64,000 nucleotides of DNA from Xanthomonas albilineans (GCF_002939705.1 NZ_MDCB01000001.1:248001-312000); one strand, 5' to 3'. Shown: positions 7,959 to 18,726, counted from the stretch's first letter. Translations and numbers: made by a program. Notes: generated from the sequence alone by a model not told the origin.

Positions 7959-9164
7959 TCAGCGGATCATGTTGAACAGCGACATCGACTGCATCTGGGT
8001 GAAGATGGTCTGCGCCGCTTTCAACGCGGATTGTTCCAGTTGGTACTTGGAGATGGCATCGGCGTAGTCCAGGTCGCGTACCGAGGACAGTGAAGTTTTC
8101 AGCGAGACATCGTTGGCAGAGCGCAGATCGCTTGCATTGTCGATCGCCGCCAACTGCGCGCCGCCAGAAGCGCGTGCAGCGCTTATCTTCGAGGTTGCCT
8201 GACTGATGTCGCGCATTGACGATTGCAGCGCGTTCTGCAGCGCGGCCTTGCCGGTCGGTGTGACCGGATCGGTGTTCAGCACGTTGACCAAGTCATTGAT
8301 GGTGGAAAACACATCCTTGTTGGTCGAGGGGCCGATCTGGAAACTGTCGCCAGCGGCGGGGGCGCCGTCCAAGTGCATGTTCAGACCAGCAAAATTAAGG
8401 GTTTCACCAGCTGTGTAGGTGCCGGTATTGATCACGGTACCGCTGCTGTCTTTCACCTGGTAGGTGTTGGGGTCGCTGAACACCACGCTATAGCTGCTCC
8501 CGTTCCACCCCGGACTGCTGCCGTCGCGGCTGAAGTCCAGCAGTAGGCCGGTGCCGGTATTACTGCCACCTGCGTGCGCATCGACGCTGCCGTCGCCGGT
8601 GCGGACACGCATGAAGATCTCGCTGCCGGGCAGCGTGTCGCTGACCTTGGTATCCGGCGCGACCTCCACACTGCGCTGGGTCTGGTTGCCATTGTAGACG
8701 GCCTGGCCGCCCACGACGGTGAATGGCGGATTGCCGTCTGCCGTGCCACCGAACAGGTAGCGACCGGATCCGTCGGTGCTGTTGGACAGGCTGAGCAGGC
8801 TGTCATGCAGTGTCTTGAGTTCCGAGGCGATCGCTTGGCGGTTGGAGGTATTCAAAGCCCCGCTGTTGGCCTCCACGGTCAGATCATTAACGCGGGCCAT
8901 CAGGTTGCCGGCCTGGGATAGCGCATTCTCTTGGAGGTTGAGTCGGTTCTGCACGATGTTGGCGTTTTGGCCGAACTGGGCAAGCGCGGCGTCCGCGCGA
9001 TCCATGGTGACCGCGGTGCCAAAGGCGACCGGGTCGTCGGCGGCGGTGACCAGGCGCTGTCCGGTGGACAACTGCTGTTGCAGGTGTGCGATCCTGCCTT
9101 GCTTGTCCAGCATCGTGTTGAGGGACTGGTTGTATATCATTCCGCTAGAGATACGAGTACTCAT
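7959..9164 (-). CDS. flgL: Hook-filament junction protein FlgL (HAP3)
   Basis: 401 residues. The flagellin-like N-terminus (MSTRISSGMIYNQSLNTML) with QQQLSTGQRLVTAADDPVAF and the C-terminal YADAISKYQLEQSALKAAQ block are the FlgL signatures. FlgL sits between FlgK and the filament. The start overlaps the flgK stop by four bases, so it is the last gene of the flgB-to-flgL run. No obvious terminator hairpin with a T-run follows. Confidence 0.96.
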   Translation of the reverse strand: MSTRISSGMIYNQSLNTMLDKQGRIAHLQQQLSTGQRLVTAADDPVAFGTAVTMDRADAALAQFGQNANIVQNRLNLQENALSQAGNLMARVNDLTVEANSGALNTSNRQAIASELKTLHDSLLSLSNSTDGSGRYLFGGTADGNPPFTVVGGQAVYNGNQTQRSVEVAPDTKVSDTLPGSEIFMRVRTGDGSVDAHAGGSNTGTGLLLDFSRDGSSPGWNGSSYSVVFSDPNTYQVKDSSGTVINTGTYTAGETLNFAGLNMHLDGAPAAGDSFQIGPSTNKDVFSTINDLVNVLNTDPVTPTGKAALQNALQSSMRDISQATSKISAARASGGAQLAAIDNASDLRSANDVSLKTSLSSVRDLDYADAISKYQLEQSALKAAQTIFTQMQSMSLFNMIR

Positions 9165-11035
9165 CGGATCGCACTCAGAATGGATTGAAACATCGTGTCT
9201 GCGGTGGAAATGATATGCGAAGCCGCTTCATAGGCCTGTTGTAGCTGCAGCATGTTCGCCGCCTCCTCGTCGAGATTCACCCCGGAAAGCGAATCGCGTG
9301 CATCCTGAGCATTGCTCTGGATCACATTTTGTGCATCGGATGAATATTGCGCCTGACGCGCTGCCGAACCGATGGTGGTGCTCAGTCCGGAGACCGCGCC
9401 GTTGAGGGTGATGGTACCGCCGTTGAGCGCTTTGGCATCGTCCAAGTGAGAGAGCAGTTGGGCGTTGCCGTTGTCGCTGGAGCCGGGACCAGTCGGGCTG
9501 ACCGCGAAGCTGTCGCCGGAGGAGGGCTTGCCGTCCAGGGTCAAGCTCCAGCCGTTGGCGCTGATGGTTTGCCCGGCGGTGTAGGCAAATGGCCCGGTCC
9601 CATCGATGGTGTAATGGGTGGCATCGACGAACGCGATGTTGGACGGCGTCAACAGGTTGGCGTTCGTGGCATCCACCGCCTGCACTTTGCTGACGATGCC
9701 GGTTCCTTGGTTGCTCAGGCTGACCGTGGCCTTGATCGGTGTGGCCGCCGCGATGCGCGAGGGATCGGTGATGGCGACGGACAAGTTATTGATGGCATTG
9801 GCGGTGGGCTGCAGCAGGAATTTGTCTCCCGCTGCGGCGGTACCTGAAACTTGTAAGGACACGCCATTCACCACGAACGGATCGGCGCTGGTGCCGCTGC
9901 CGGTCATGGCCACGCTCGCCCCGGTATCGGCGCGGCTGGCGCTCCACGTGCTGCCGTTGTAACTGAGCAGTAGATTCTGCCCGTCGAGCTTGCTCACATC
10001 ACTGACGTTGGCGGTGAACGCCGCATTGCCGGTATTGGCGCTGTTGCCGTCCACGGTCGGTGGGGGCAGGTTGAAGAAATTGCCGCCCATCTGGCCGTAC
10101 AGGTCCATGCCGGCTTTGTGCTGCTGGTTGTAGCTGCTGGCCAGACCGGTGGCGATGCGGCCCAACTCGGCCGTGGTCGGATCCAACACCGAACTGCGGA
10201 ATTCCAGGTAGCCGCCGATCTTTCCGCCAAGCGCCTGGCTGCTCAGCGGGGTCGAGCCACCAGGGGTCTTCAGCGCGATCTGCAGCCGCTGCGGTTGGTA
10301 GGGATCCTGTGTCGTCACCAGGACCGACGCGGTGGTGCCGACCACCATCGCCTGGCCGCCAGCGGTGTAGACGTTCATCATCCCGCCGTCTTGCTGGACC
10401 ACGCTGCCGCCGGTATAGCTGACCAGTTGGCTGATCAGCTGATCGCGGTGATCCAGCAAATCCGGCGAGGCATCGGTGGCGTTGCTGCCGATCTGGCCGT
10501 TGATCTTGGCGATCTCGGTGGCCAGGTCGTTGGCCTCGGTGGTGCCCGACACCAATCCACCGTTAACTTCGTTGTTGAGCGAATCGATCTGGCCGTTGAG
10601 TTGCTTGAATCGGGTAACCAGCGCATTGCCACTGTCGAGCAAGTTCTGTCGGTTAGCGGTGGTGGGGGCGCTGGAGGACAAACTGCTGGTGGCGTCGAAG
10701 AAGTTCGACCACGGCCCGGCGATGCCGGTGGCCTTGTCGGAAAAAACGCTATCGACGCGGCTGGACATGTCCGATAACTGCTTCAGTCGTGCCGCTTCGC
10801 CGGTGCTATCGAACAGGCGCGAGATCGCCAACTGGTCGGCAACGCGGGAGATATCGCTGATGTGGGTGCCATTGCCGACGTAGTAGTTGCCGAACTGATT
10901 CGGCACGTTAGTGGCGAAACTGGCGCGCTGCCGGCTGTAGCCATTGGTATTGGCGTTGGCGACGTTGTGACTGACGGTTTGCAGTGCGCGCTGGAAAGCG
11001 AGCAGTGCGCCGGTACCGGTGGACATGACGGACAT
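9161..11035 (-). CDS. flgK: Hook-associated protein FlgK (HAP1)
   Basis: 624 residues. The N-terminus (FQRALQTVSHNVANANTNGY then SRQRA) is the rod/hook/HAP family motif, and the C-terminus (LDEEAANMLQLQQAYEAASH) is the matching coiled-coil half. Central domains are larger than in enteric FlgK. The protein joins hook and filament. A GAGG site lies nine bases before the ATG used; a second ATG three codons in is possible. It follows flgJ by 11 bp. Confidence 0.97.
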   Translation of the reverse strand: MSVMSTGTGALLAFQRALQTVSHNVANANTNGYSRQRASFATNVPNQFGNYYVGNGTHISDISRVADQLAISRLFDSTGEAARLKQLSDMSSRVDSVFSDKATGIAGPWSNFFDATSSLSSSAPTTANRQNLLDSGNALVTRFKQLNGQIDSLNNEVNGGLVSGTTEANDLATEIAKINGQIGSNATDASPDLLDHRDQLISQLVSYTGGSVVQQDGGMMNVYTAGGQAMVVGTTASVLVTTQDPYQPQRLQIALKTPGGSTPLSSQALGGKIGGYLEFRSSVLDPTTAELGRIATGLASSYNQQHKAGMDLYGQMGGNFFNLPPPTVDGNSANTGNAAFTANVSDVSKLDGQNLLLSYNGSTWSASRADTGASVAMTGSGTSADPFVVNGVSLQVSGTAAAGDKFLLQPTANAINNLSVAITDPSRIAAATPIKATVSLSNQGTGIVSKVQAVDATNANLLTPSNIAFVDATHYTIDGTGPFAYTAGQTISANGWSLTLDGKPSSGDSFAVSPTGPGSSDNGNAQLLSHLDDAKALNGGTITLNGAVSGLSTTIGSAARQAQYSSDAQNVIQSNAQDARDSLSGVNLDEEAANMLQLQQAYEAASHIISTADTMFQSILSAIR

Positions 11036-11046
11036 GGATGGCTACC

Positions 11047-12249
11047 TCAGCGTCGCATGATGCTGGAGGGATCGACGCTGCTGGCGATCATGCCAATGCC
11101 GCTGGCAGCCGCGTTGCCGATTGCCGCCACAGCACGGCCGACGATCGGTCCCGCCGCGATGGCGGCGATCTTGGACGCGTAGGACGGATCGGTGGCATAA
11201 CCCGCTCGCTGCAGGCCCTGCGCGAAGCCGCGTATGTCGGTGCCGGCCTTCAACGCCTGTTGGTAGCGCGGGTTGGTTTTCAGCAGGCGCACGTAGTCGT
11301 CAAAGCTGTCCGCTGGCGAAGCGTAGGCACGGAAGTCCGCAGTCTGCGATTGCTTGACCCCGTCCACATATTCGTGGGTGTTGGCGGTGATGCGGTCTCC
11401 GTTCCAGCCGGTGGCTTTGATCCCGAACATGTTGTTCGAACTGGGGCTGTTGTTGTGGGCCATGCCATGGCGACCCCAACCGGTTTCCAGTGCAGCCTGC
11501 GCGACCAGTGCCCGCGCATCCACTCCCAGCTCGTGCGCGGCTTTTTGCGCATGGTTCCAGATCCTGGCGACGAAACCTTCCGGTGTGCGTTCGCCTAGGC
11601 TTGCAGCCGCTGCGTTGGCCGCGGCGGCGGCGCTTGGATCGATCGCTGTGGCGCTATCGGCAGGTTTCTGGACGTTCGACCAGCGATCATCTGTGCTGTC
11701 CCAGGACAGGCCGGCACTGCCGTCGACCGGGTTGCCGCCGAACGACTGACGCTGGGCGTTGCTGTCGCGACCGGCGATCATGTCCAGCACCTGTTCGACC
11801 GGATGCTGTGGCGTCCCGGCCACGCTCATGCCGCTCAACGGACCGCTTTCGGTCCCGTCTGCCGCGGCGGTGGCGCCGTCTTGCAGGGGAATGGCGCGGC
11901 TGCCCCGGTCTGATACCAGCGAATAAGCCTTGGCTGCTTTGGCCGCGCCGATCGCGGTATTGGTGGCTGGCGCTGCGCTAGGTTGGCCGCCACCGAGTTG
12001 CTTGGCGATCAGTGCCGACAGGCCCAGACCCTTACCGTCGGTCAAGCCTTTAGCCAACTGTTTGTCGTACATGTCGCGAAAGGTCTGGTTCTCGCCCGGG
12101 AACAGGGAGTCGCCGAAACTGGCGTCGCGCATGCTCTTGACCAGCATGTTCGCGAACTGTCCTTCGAGCTGGCGCGACACCTTGTCGATCTTGGCGGGAT
12201 CGTTCTGGGTGCTGGCGTGCAGGTCGAGGGGCGAGGACGAGATGCGCAT
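11047..12249 (-). CDS. flgJ: Flagellar rod-assembly protein and peptidoglycan hydrolase FlgJ
   Basis: 400 residues. The N-terminal rod-capping domain spans about 1-110 (KIDKVSRQLEGQFANMLVKS). A long alanine-rich linker leads to a C-terminal muramidase domain containing VAQAALETGWGRHG with the catalytic glutamate, so this is the dual-domain type that both caps the rod and cuts a hole in the cell wall. The linker makes it longer than the enteric protein (about 313 residues). It begins one base after the flgI stop region. Confidence 0.95.
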   Translation of the reverse strand: MRISSSPLDLHASTQNDPAKIDKVSRQLEGQFANMLVKSMRDASFGDSLFPGENQTFRDMYDKQLAKGLTDGKGLGLSALIAKQLGGGQPSAAPATNTAIGAAKAAKAYSLVSDRGSRAIPLQDGATAAADGTESGPLSGMSVAGTPQHPVEQVLDMIAGRDSNAQRQSFGGNPVDGSAGLSWDSTDDRWSNVQKPADSATAIDPSAAAAANAAAASLGERTPEGFVARIWNHAQKAAHELGVDARALVAQAALETGWGRHGMAHNNSPSSNNMFGIKATGWNGDRITANTHEYVDGVKQSQTADFRAYASPADSFDDYVRLLKTNPRYQQALKAGTDIRGFAQGLQRAGYATDPSYASKIAAIAAGPIVGRAVAAIGNAAASGIGMIASSVDPSSIMRR

Positions 12250-12250
12250 G

Positions 12251-13369
12251 TCAGATCACCTCTAGCTCCGCGCTCAGGGCACCGGCCTGCTTGAGCGCTT
12301 CCAAAATCGCAATCAGATCGCCGGGCGCGGCACCGACTTCGTTGACTGCACGCACGATTTGATCCAGCGAGGTGCCGCCTTCGAACTTGAACATGCGGCT
12401 ACCTTCGTTGGTTGCGGTGATGGTCGATTTCGGCGTCGCCACGGTCTGGCCATTGCTCAGCGCGTTCGGTTGGCTGACATCGGTGCCTTCGCTGATGGTG
12501 ACGGTCAGCGAGCCGTGCGAGATCGCCGCCGGGCTGACCCGCACCTGCGCGCCGATTACCACGGTGCCTGTACGAGCGTTGACCACGACCTTGGCCGGCG
12601 CCGCGCCGGGCGATAATTCCACGTTTTCGATCCGCGCCAGCAGGCCGATGCGTGCGCTCTGGTCGCTTGGCGAGCGTACCGCCACGGTGGAGCCGTCCAC
12701 GGCATGTGCACTGCCGGGGCCGAAGGTATTTTCCAGCGCCGCGACCATCCGCGAGACGGTGGTGAAATCGGCCTGGTGCAAGTTAAGGGTGATCTCGCTG
12801 CTGCTGCCGAACACGTCCGGCAATGCGCGCTCCACGGTTGCACCATTCGGGATAAGGCCGACGCTGGGCACGTTGACCGAGATGCGCGAACCGTCCTTGC
12901 CCTGTGCGCCGAAGCCGCCGACTACCAAGTTACCCTGAGCAATCGCATAGACCTGACCATCGGCGCCCTTCAGCGGTGTCATCAGCAAAGAGCCGCCACG
13001 CAGCGAGATGGCATTGCCGATCGAGGATACGGTGACGTCGATCGGCTGGCCCGGCTTGGCAAATGGCGGCAGTTGCGCACTGATCGCCACCGCAGCGACG
13101 TTTTTCAACTGAGGGTTGACGTTCGCCGGCACGTTGACGCCCAACTCGCCGAGCATGTTCTTCAGGCTCTGCACGGTGAATGGCGCTTGGCTGGTGCGGT
13201 CGCCGCTGCCGTCCAGGCCGACCACCAGGCCATAGCCGACCAGCGCATTGCCGCGCACGCCGCCGACCTGGGCAAGATCTTTGATGCGTTCGGCCGCGGC
13301 CGGGGCGACCAGGCTTGTGCACAGCGCAAACGCGGCGAGCAGGCGGCAGGGCAGGGACAGGAGGGTCAT
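12251..13369 (-). CDS. flgI: Flagellar P-ring protein FlgI
   Basis: 372 residues with a cleavable signal peptide ([17 protein letters not shown], cleavage near residue 26). The mature start [20 protein letters not shown] then [11 protein letters not shown] is the invariant FlgI opening. It forms the periplasmic ring around the rod in the peptidoglycan layer, with FlgA as its assembly chaperone. The start lies eight bases after flgH stops. Confidence 0.97.
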   Translation of the reverse strand: MTLLSLPCRLLAAFALCTSLVAPAAAERIKDLAQVGGVRGNALVGYGLVVGLDGSGDRTSQAPFTVQSLKNMLGELGVNVPANVNPQLKNVAAVAISAQLPPFAKPGQPIDVTVSSIGNAISLRGGSLLMTPLKGADGQVYAIAQGNLVVGGFGAQGKDGSRISVNVPSVGLIPNGATVERALPDVFGSSSEITLNLHQADFTTVSRMVAALENTFGPGSAHAVDGSTVAVRSPSDQSARIGLLARIENVELSPGAAPAKVVVNARTGTVVIGAQVRVSPAAISHGSLTVTISEGTDVSQPNALSNGQTVATPKSTITATNEGSRMFKFEGGTSLDQIVRAVNEVGAAPGDLIAILEALKQAGALSAELEVI

Positions 13370-13377
13370 GGTAGGTC

Positions 13378-14076
13378 TCAGTAAGGCGAAATGCGTGAAT
13401 TGAAAAAACGGCTCAGCCAGCCCATGGCATTGGACTGCGCCACCGCGCCGCGACCGCCGTAGGCGATGCGCGCGTCGGCGACCTTGCTGGAGGGAATGGT
13501 GTTGTCCGGGGCGATGTCGGCGGCGCGGACGATGCCTTGCACCTGCACCAGTTCGTCGCCCTGGTTCAGACGCAGATTTTTGTCGCCCTGAATCACCAAA
13601 TTGCCGTTAGGCAAGCGCTGCATCACGGTCACGGTCAGGCTTCCCTGCATGGTGTTGCTTTGCGCGGTGTTGCCCTTGCCGGCGAAGCTGCGATCGCCGC
13701 TGGTGGAGTTATTGAGCACGTCGGTGCCGTTGATCGTGAACGGGGTGCCGAGCAGGGTCGGCGTGGCCATTTTCACGCTGTCCTTTTTGCTGATACTGGT
13801 GCCAGCGGTGCTGCTGGCATTGGTACTTTCCACCAACGTGATGGTCAGCAAGTCGCCGACATCGCGGGCACGACGGTCCGAATACAGCGACAGGCCAGGG
13901 CCGGCGGCGTAGATCGCGCCGGCGCTGGGCTGTGCCTGCGGTGCGACCACTGGGACGATCGGTGCCATCGGCGAATACGGGCGCATGTCGCCGGCAGCGA
14001 CGCCCAAATTGGCGCAGCCGCCGAGCAGGACCGACAACAGCGCGGCGGAGAAGCAGAGAGAGGACAGGTGTGACAT
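13378..14076 (-). CDS. flgH: Flagellar L-ring lipoprotein FlgH
   Basis: 232 residues. The lipobox LLGGCANLG gives a lipidated cysteine at residue 21. Conserved blocks [20 protein letters not shown] and [19 protein letters not shown] identify FlgH, the outer-membrane bushing of the flagellar rod. It lies 23 bp after flgG and is followed closely by flgI. Confidence 0.97.
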   Translation of the reverse strand: MSHLSSLCFSAALLSVLLGGCANLGVAAGDMRPYSPMAPIVPVVAPQAQPSAGAIYAAGPGLSLYSDRRARDVGDLLTITLVESTNASSTAGTSISKKDSVKMATPTLLGTPFTINGTDVLNNSTSGDRSFAGKGNTAQSNTMQGSLTVTVMQRLPNGNLVIQGDKNLRLNQGDELVQVQGIVRAADIAPDNTIPSSKVADARIAYGGRGAVAQSNAMGWLSRFFNSRISPY

Positions 14077-14099
14077 GGCGGATTCCGGAAACGGCGGGA

Positions 14100-14885
14100 T
14101 CAGGCGTTGTTGTTCAAGTAGCCGAGCATCGCGTCCGTGGTGGAGATCGCCTTGGCGTTCATTTCGTAGGCCCGCTGGGTTTCGATCATGCTCACCAGCT
14201 CTTCCACCACATTAACGTTGCTGCCTTCCAAGGCGCCCTGCACGGTGGTGCCGAGGCCATTGAGGCCGGGCGTACCGCTTTGTGCCGGACCTGAGGCGGC
14301 GGTCTCCACGTACAGGTTCTGGCCGGTGGCTTGCAGTCCCGAGGGATTGATGAAGTCGGTCAGGGTCAGCGAGCCGACTTGCAGCGCGGCGGCGGAGCCT
14401 GGGACCTGCACGCTGACCGTGCCGTCGTTGCCAATGGTCAGCGACTGCGCACCTTCCGGAATCTGGATGCCTGGCTGTATGGCGTAACCGCTGTTGGTCA
14501 CCAGTTGGCCCTGCGCGTTGACCTGCAAGCTGCCATCGCGGGTATAGGCGGAGGTGCCGTCGGGCATCTGCACTTCAAGGAAGCCGCGACCGTTGACCAT
14601 CACATCCAATGCCCGCCCCGTCTGCTGTTGGCTGCCTTGCTCGAAATCCTTGGAGGTGGCGACTACACGCACGCCAGTTCCTAACTGCAGGCCGGAGGGC
14701 AACTGCGTCTGCGACGAACTGGCACCGCCGGGTTGACGCCGCTGTTGGTACAGCAGGTCTTCGAAGCTGGCGCGATCGCGTTTGAAGCCGGTGGTGCTGG
14801 TGTTGGCCAGGTTGTTGGAGACGACCGACATACGTGTCTGCTGCGCATCCATGCCGGTCTTGGCGACCCACAAAGCCTGATTCAT
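14100..14885 (-). CDS. flgG: Distal rod protein FlgG
   Basis: 261 residues from [20 protein letters not shown]. The N-terminal [20 protein letters not shown] motif and the C-terminal [20 protein letters not shown] motif define FlgG. An earlier in-frame ATG would add 26 residues of non-homologous sequence and is rejected. It forms the distal rod that passes the P and L rings. A small GC-rich hairpin (CCCCG and CGGGG arms, 14911-14928) lies between flgF and flgG but has no T-run. Confidence 0.97.
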   Translation of the reverse strand: MNQALWVAKTGMDAQQTRMSVVSNNLANTSTTGFKRDRASFEDLLYQQRRQPGGASSSQTQLPSGLQLGTGVRVVATSKDFEQGSQQQTGRALDVMVNGRGFLEVQMPDGTSAYTRDGSLQVNAQGQLVTNSGYAIQPGIQIPEGAQSLTIGNDGTVSVQVPGSAAALQVGSLTLTDFINPSGLQATGQNLYVETAASGPAQSGTPGLNGLGTTVQGALEGSNVNVVEELVSMIETQRAYEMNAKAISTTDAMLGYLNNNA

Positions 14886-14979
14886 GACCCGAGTTCCTCT
14901 GAAGAATGGTCCCCGAGCTGTGCCGGGGTGCATGAAGACTGATGCATGCGCCGTGCCAAACACCGCGCCGGCGGTGGCC

Positions 14980-15735
14980 TCAGCCGCTCAGGCGCAGCAG
15001 GGTGTTGGCCGACTGCGCGTTTTCGTCGCCGTTTTTGATCACTTTCACTTGCATTTCGAACTGGCGTTGCAACTGGATCATCTGCACCAGCGCACCAGCG
15101 GCATCCACATTGCTGCCTTCCAGTGCGCCTGTGTGCAGTGCGGTGCCGGTGGCAAGTGGAAAGGCTTTGGTCGGATCTTCGCTGATATTGCGCATCAGTC
15201 CGTCGGGGCGGCGGGTGAGCTGATCCGCCGGTGCAGTCACCACTTTCAGCGTGCCGATCGCGCTCATCGCCTGTGGTCCTTCGCCCAATGGCACGATCGA
15301 GACGGTGCCATCGTTGCCGATCTCCAGTGACTGATGCGGTGGGATCGACATCGGGTTGCCCTCGGTATCGAGTACCGCACGGCCACTGGCGGTGACCAGT
15401 TGTCCGTTCGCGGTCAGTGCCAATTCACCGCCACGGGTATACGCCTCCTTGCCGTCGCTCGCCTGTACCGCCAGCCAATTATTGGCAACTAGCGAGACAT
15501 CCAGCGGATTGCCGGTGACCTGCTGGGCGCCGACATCGCGGTCGAAGCCCTGGTCGATATGCAGCGCGTCGATGCGTGACGGGTAGCCGCTACCCTGAAT
15601 GCGGAATGCCTCGGTATTGGCGAGCTGCGCCTTGAAACCGGCGGTCTCGACGTTGGCCAGGTTGTGCGACACCGTGCCCTGCGCCTGCAGCGAAGCGCGG
15701 GCGCCGGTCATGGCGACGTAGAGTGCTTTGTCCAT
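14980..15735 (-). CDS. flgF: Proximal rod protein FlgF
   Basis: 251 residues. [20 protein letters not shown] and [17 protein letters not shown] are the rod-protein N-terminus; [20 protein letters not shown] is the C-terminal partner helix. FlgF is part of the proximal rod. About 175 bp separates it from flgE, the widest gap in the flg run, but no sigma-54 or sigma-28 site could be found there, so read-through from flgB is likely. Confidence 0.96.
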   Translation of the reverse strand: MDKALYVAMTGARASLQAQGTVSHNLANVETAGFKAQLANTEAFRIQGSGYPSRIDALHIDQGFDRDVGAQQVTGNPLDVSLVANNWLAVQASDGKEAYTRGGELALTANGQLVTASGRAVLDTEGNPMSIPPHQSLEIGNDGTVSIVPLGEGPQAMSAIGTLKVVTAPADQLTRRPDGLMRNISEDPTKAFPLATGTALHTGALEGSNVDAAGALVQMIQLQRQFEMQVKVIKNGDENAQSANTLLRLSG

Positions 15736-15910
15736 GGGAAATCCTCGAAAGCCTGGATTCGGGTCTCTGGGCTGGGGACCCGGAAAGGCGCGAAGTGGAA
15801 GTACTTAAACGATCAGGAGAAGGACGCAGCGCGACGTATCGATCCGCGTCCCCTACAGCGTTTGATTTAGCGAATTTCAGGCCCCGAGTTCCCAATCTCG
15901 GCTTCAGCCG

Positions 15911-17134
15911 TCAACGGATATTGATGACGGTCTGGGTGACCTGATCCTGGGTGGAGATCATCTGCGAGTTGGCCTGGAAGTTGCGCTGGGCCACGATCAT
16001 GTTGACCAGCTGCTCGGTCAGGTCGACGGTGGAGGACTCAAGCGCACCGGATTGCACGCTGCCGAAGTCCGACGAGCCTGCTACTCCGGTACGAGGAGCA
16101 CCCGATCCCGAGCTTTCCGCCCAGGCGTTATCGCCCAACGACGTCAAGCCTTGCGGATTGACGAAGTTGCTCATCGCGACCTGTCCCAATGCCTTGTCGG
16201 CATTGTTGGAGTAGCGCGCGAAGACGACGCCAGTGGAATCGATGCTGATCGAGTTGAGCTTGCCGCTGGCGTAGCCGTCCTGGGAGGCACCGCGCAAGGC
16301 GAAGGTTTCGCCGTACTGCGTTGAACCAGTGACGTTCAATGTGAGGTTGAGGGGGCCTGCGCCGGTGCTAGGGGTGAAGCTGCCCAGCGTGATTTTGCCG
16401 TCGGCGGGGCTGGTGAGCATGCCACTGCCGGAAAATTGCAGTGTGCTTGCACCGCCTGCGGCGACACCATCTATGTAGTTATAGACCTGCCACTGGTTGG
16501 GGGTGGCGGTCTTGACGAAATACGAGGTCTGGATGTGGCTCACGCCCAGTGAGTCGTAGACGGTGGTGCCGCCGGTGGAGCTGTTGTAACTGTTGGCGTT
16601 GTTCGGGTCGAACGTGGTGACCGTCGGCGGTTGGGCGTTGCCGGGCAGGGTGAACATCAGGTTGACCGTGCTGGTCGGATTTGGTGGGCTGTCGGTGGTT
16701 TGCAACTGCAGGTCGCTCAGGGTGCCGACTGCGAAGCCATTGCCGTTGGCTGTGGGCGGAAACACCTGCAATCTGGCGCCCTGCGGGTTGACCACGTAGC
16801 CATTGGCATCGGTCTGGAAATTGCCGGCGCGCGAATAGACCCGGGCGCCGTTGTTGGATAGGGTAAAGAAACCCGAACCGGAAATGGCCAGGTCCAGGTT
16901 GCGTCCGGTCGGATCTATGTTGCCCTGCGAGAATTGCTGGGCCACGTTGCTGACCCGCACGCCGGAGCCGACGGCATTGCGCGCCAGGCCGTAGCCGCTG
17001 ACCGTGAACTGGTCGGCAAACTCGGCACGCGAACTCTTGAAGCCGGTGGTATTGACGTTGGCGATGTTGTTGGCGGTGACGTTGAGGTCGGTATTGGCGG
17101 CTTTGATGCCTGACAATGAAGTGTTGAAACCCAT
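15911..17134 (-). CDS. flgE: Flagellar hook protein FlgE
   Basis: 407 residues. MGFNTSLSGIKAANTDLNVT then ANNIANVNTTGFKSSRAEFA is the hook-protein start, and LVNMIVAQRNFQANSQMIST is the C-terminal half. The central part holds the exposed hook domains. It polymerises into the universal joint between rod and filament with FlgD as cap. It starts 25 bp after flgD. Confidence 0.97.
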   Translation of the reverse strand: MGFNTSLSGIKAANTDLNVTANNIANVNTTGFKSSRAEFADQFTVSGYGLARNAVGSGVRVSNVAQQFSQGNIDPTGRNLDLAISGSGFFTLSNNGARVYSRAGNFQTDANGYVVNPQGARLQVFPPTANGNGFAVGTLSDLQLQTTDSPPNPTSTVNLMFTLPGNAQPPTVTTFDPNNANSYNSSTGGTTVYDSLGVSHIQTSYFVKTATPNQWQVYNYIDGVAAGGASTLQFSGSGMLTSPADGKITLGSFTPSTGAGPLNLTLNVTGSTQYGETFALRGASQDGYASGKLNSISIDSTGVVFARYSNNADKALGQVAMSNFVNPQGLTSLGDNAWAESSGSGAPRTGVAGSSDFGSVQSGALESSTVDLTEQLVNMIVAQRNFQANSQMISTQDQVTQTVINIR

Positions 17135-17159
17135 GGTGGACTCCTGTGGATTGGCTGGC

Positions 17160-17840
17160 TCAGCTGACGCGGATGACGTTCGACAGCGGCGTAGTGCCCA
17201 GCCCGGTCAGATCGAGATAGATGCCGTCCGAACCGATGATGGCGCTTTCGACCGGCGCTTGAACGTAGGTGGACAGTGTGGTGGTGGCGCCTGTGGTGTC
17301 GTTCTGCGTGGCGGTGACGCTGTAGGTGCCTGCGGGCATCCGTGTGCCGTTGGCGTCGGTGCCATCCCAGTTGAAGGGGATCTGACCGGCCTTGTCGGCC
17401 GCCACGCTGATCTGCTTGATCGCCTTGCCGTTGGCGTCACTGACGGTAAGGTTGACTACGCCGGCACTGGTGGCCGCGACCATCCCGCCGGCAGCGCCAT
17501 CGCTCCCTAGCGGCAGGCTCGCCGACGGGACCAGCACCTTGTGCCCGATCAGATTGGCGCCGCGCAGAACTTGATCGGTACTCATCGATGCCGATAGCGC
17601 CGTGACGGTCTTGTTGAGGTCGCCAATCCCCTGCACGGTGGACAGTTGCGCCATCTGCGACACCATCTGGCTGTTGTCCATCGGCTTGAGCGGGTCTTGA
17701 TGTTGCAGTTGCTCGGTCATCAGCTTCAGAAAGTCGGCTTGTTTGAGTGCCGGGCTACTGCTGGCGGTGGTGCTGGTGTTGCTCGCGGCGCTCAGCCCCA
17801 GGCTCGAATACGTATCGGTGGAGGAAGCAACGTTGGTCAT
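17160..17840 (-). CDS. flgD: Hook-capping protein FlgD
   Basis: 226 residues from MTNVASSTDTYSSLGLS. The frame stays open upstream through flgC and flgB but only this segment is homologous. KQADFLKLMTEQLQHQDPLK and MDNSQMVSQMAQLSTVQGI are the conserved N-terminal motif; the C-terminal part is the FlgD Ig-like/Tudor region (FNWDGTDANGTRMPAGTYSV). It caps the growing hook and is absent from the finished flagellum. Confidence 0.96.
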   Translation of the reverse strand: MTNVASSTDTYSSLGLSAASNTSTTASSSPALKQADFLKLMTEQLQHQDPLKPMDNSQMVSQMAQLSTVQGIGDLNKTVTALSASMSTDQVLRGANLIGHKVLVPSASLPLGSDGAAGGMVAATSAGVVNLTVSDANGKAIKQISVAADKAGQIPFNWDGTDANGTRMPAGTYSVTATQNDTTGATTTLSTYVQAPVESAIIGSDGIYLDLTGLGTTPLSNVIRVS

Positions 17841-17881
17841 ATGGAATTCCCGGGAGAATGAGGCGACGGAATGAGGACGGT

Positions 17882-18289
17882 TCAGCGGCCGATGGTCAAG
17901 GTGGATAGCGCCAGTTCTTTGGCGGTGTTGAGGACTTCCACGCCGGCCTGGTAATTGCGCGAGGCGGAGATCAGGTTGACCATCTGCGAGACCGGATCGA
18001 TGTCCGGCGAATAGATGTAGCCGTCTGCATCGGCGAGCGGATGGCCGGGTTCGTAACGCTTGATCGGCGGATCCTTGCTTTGGCTGATTTCCTTGACGTT
18101 GACACCGGTCAGCGCGCTGTCGTGCGGGTCGCGCACCGCCTGGAAGATCGGTTCTATCGGTTTGTAGGCCGCTTCGGCCGAGCCGGCCACCGAATCGGCG
18201 TTGGCCAAGTTGCTGGCGATAGTGCTCATTCGCACCGACTGTGCTTGCAGCGCGGAGCCGGCGACGTCGAAGATCGGCAGATTGCTCAT
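17882..18289 (-). CDS. flgC: Proximal rod protein FlgC
   Basis: 135 residues. FDVAGSALQAQSVRMSTIAS with NLANAD at the N-terminus and VNLISASRNYQAGVEVLNTA at the C-terminus are typical. It is a component of the proximal rod. It starts three bases after flgB stops and is followed by flgD after about 40 bp. Confidence 0.97.
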   Translation of the reverse strand: MSNLPIFDVAGSALQAQSVRMSTIASNLANADSVAGSAEAAYKPIEPIFQAVRDPHDSALTGVNVKEISQSKDPPIKRYEPGHPLADADGYIYSPDIDPVSQMVNLISASRNYQAGVEVLNTAKELALSTLTIGR

Positions 18290-18292
18290 GGC

Positions 18293-18691
18293 TTATTGGC
18301 CCGTGATCGCGGTGAGCATAGTGCGCACCTTGGAATCGATGAAACTTAGCGAGGCGCGATATTCCAGCGCGGCACGGCCGTAGGCGGCGCGTTCGGCGTC
18401 CGGGTCCACGGTGTTGCCGTCCAAATTGGGCTGGCTGGACTCGCGGGTGATCTGGAACGGGTTCAGGCCATCGCCCCCGACCGCGATGTGGCGGCTGTCG
18501 GTGACCTCGAGTTGGGTCCCTTCGCGTTGACCCTGTGCGGCGCGCATCGCCGCGTCGAAATCCAGGTCCTGTGCCTTGTAGCCGGGGGTATCGACGTTGC
18601 TGATGTTGCTGGCAATCAGCTTCATCCGTTGCTCGCGCAGCGGCAGGGCGTCGCCGTGGACGCCAAAATAGGATGAAATCGGATTGGACAT
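18293..18691 (-). CDS. flgB: Proximal rod protein FlgB
   Basis: 132 residues. REQRMKLIASNISNVDTPGY then KAQDLDFDAAMR is the FlgB motif. It is the first gene of the flgB-to-flgL run and is directly preceded by a sigma-54 promoter whose predicted start lies about 25 bases before the ATG. Confidence 0.96.
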   Translation of the reverse strand: MSNPISSYFGVHGDALPLREQRMKLIASNISNVDTPGYKAQDLDFDAAMRAAQGQREGTQLEVTDSRHIAVGGDGLNPFQITRESSQPNLDGNTVDPDAERAAYGRAALEYRASLSFIDSKVRTMLTAITGQ

Positions 18692-18726
18692 GGCACGCGG
18701 TCCCGCGGTTCGTTGCTGAAACCACA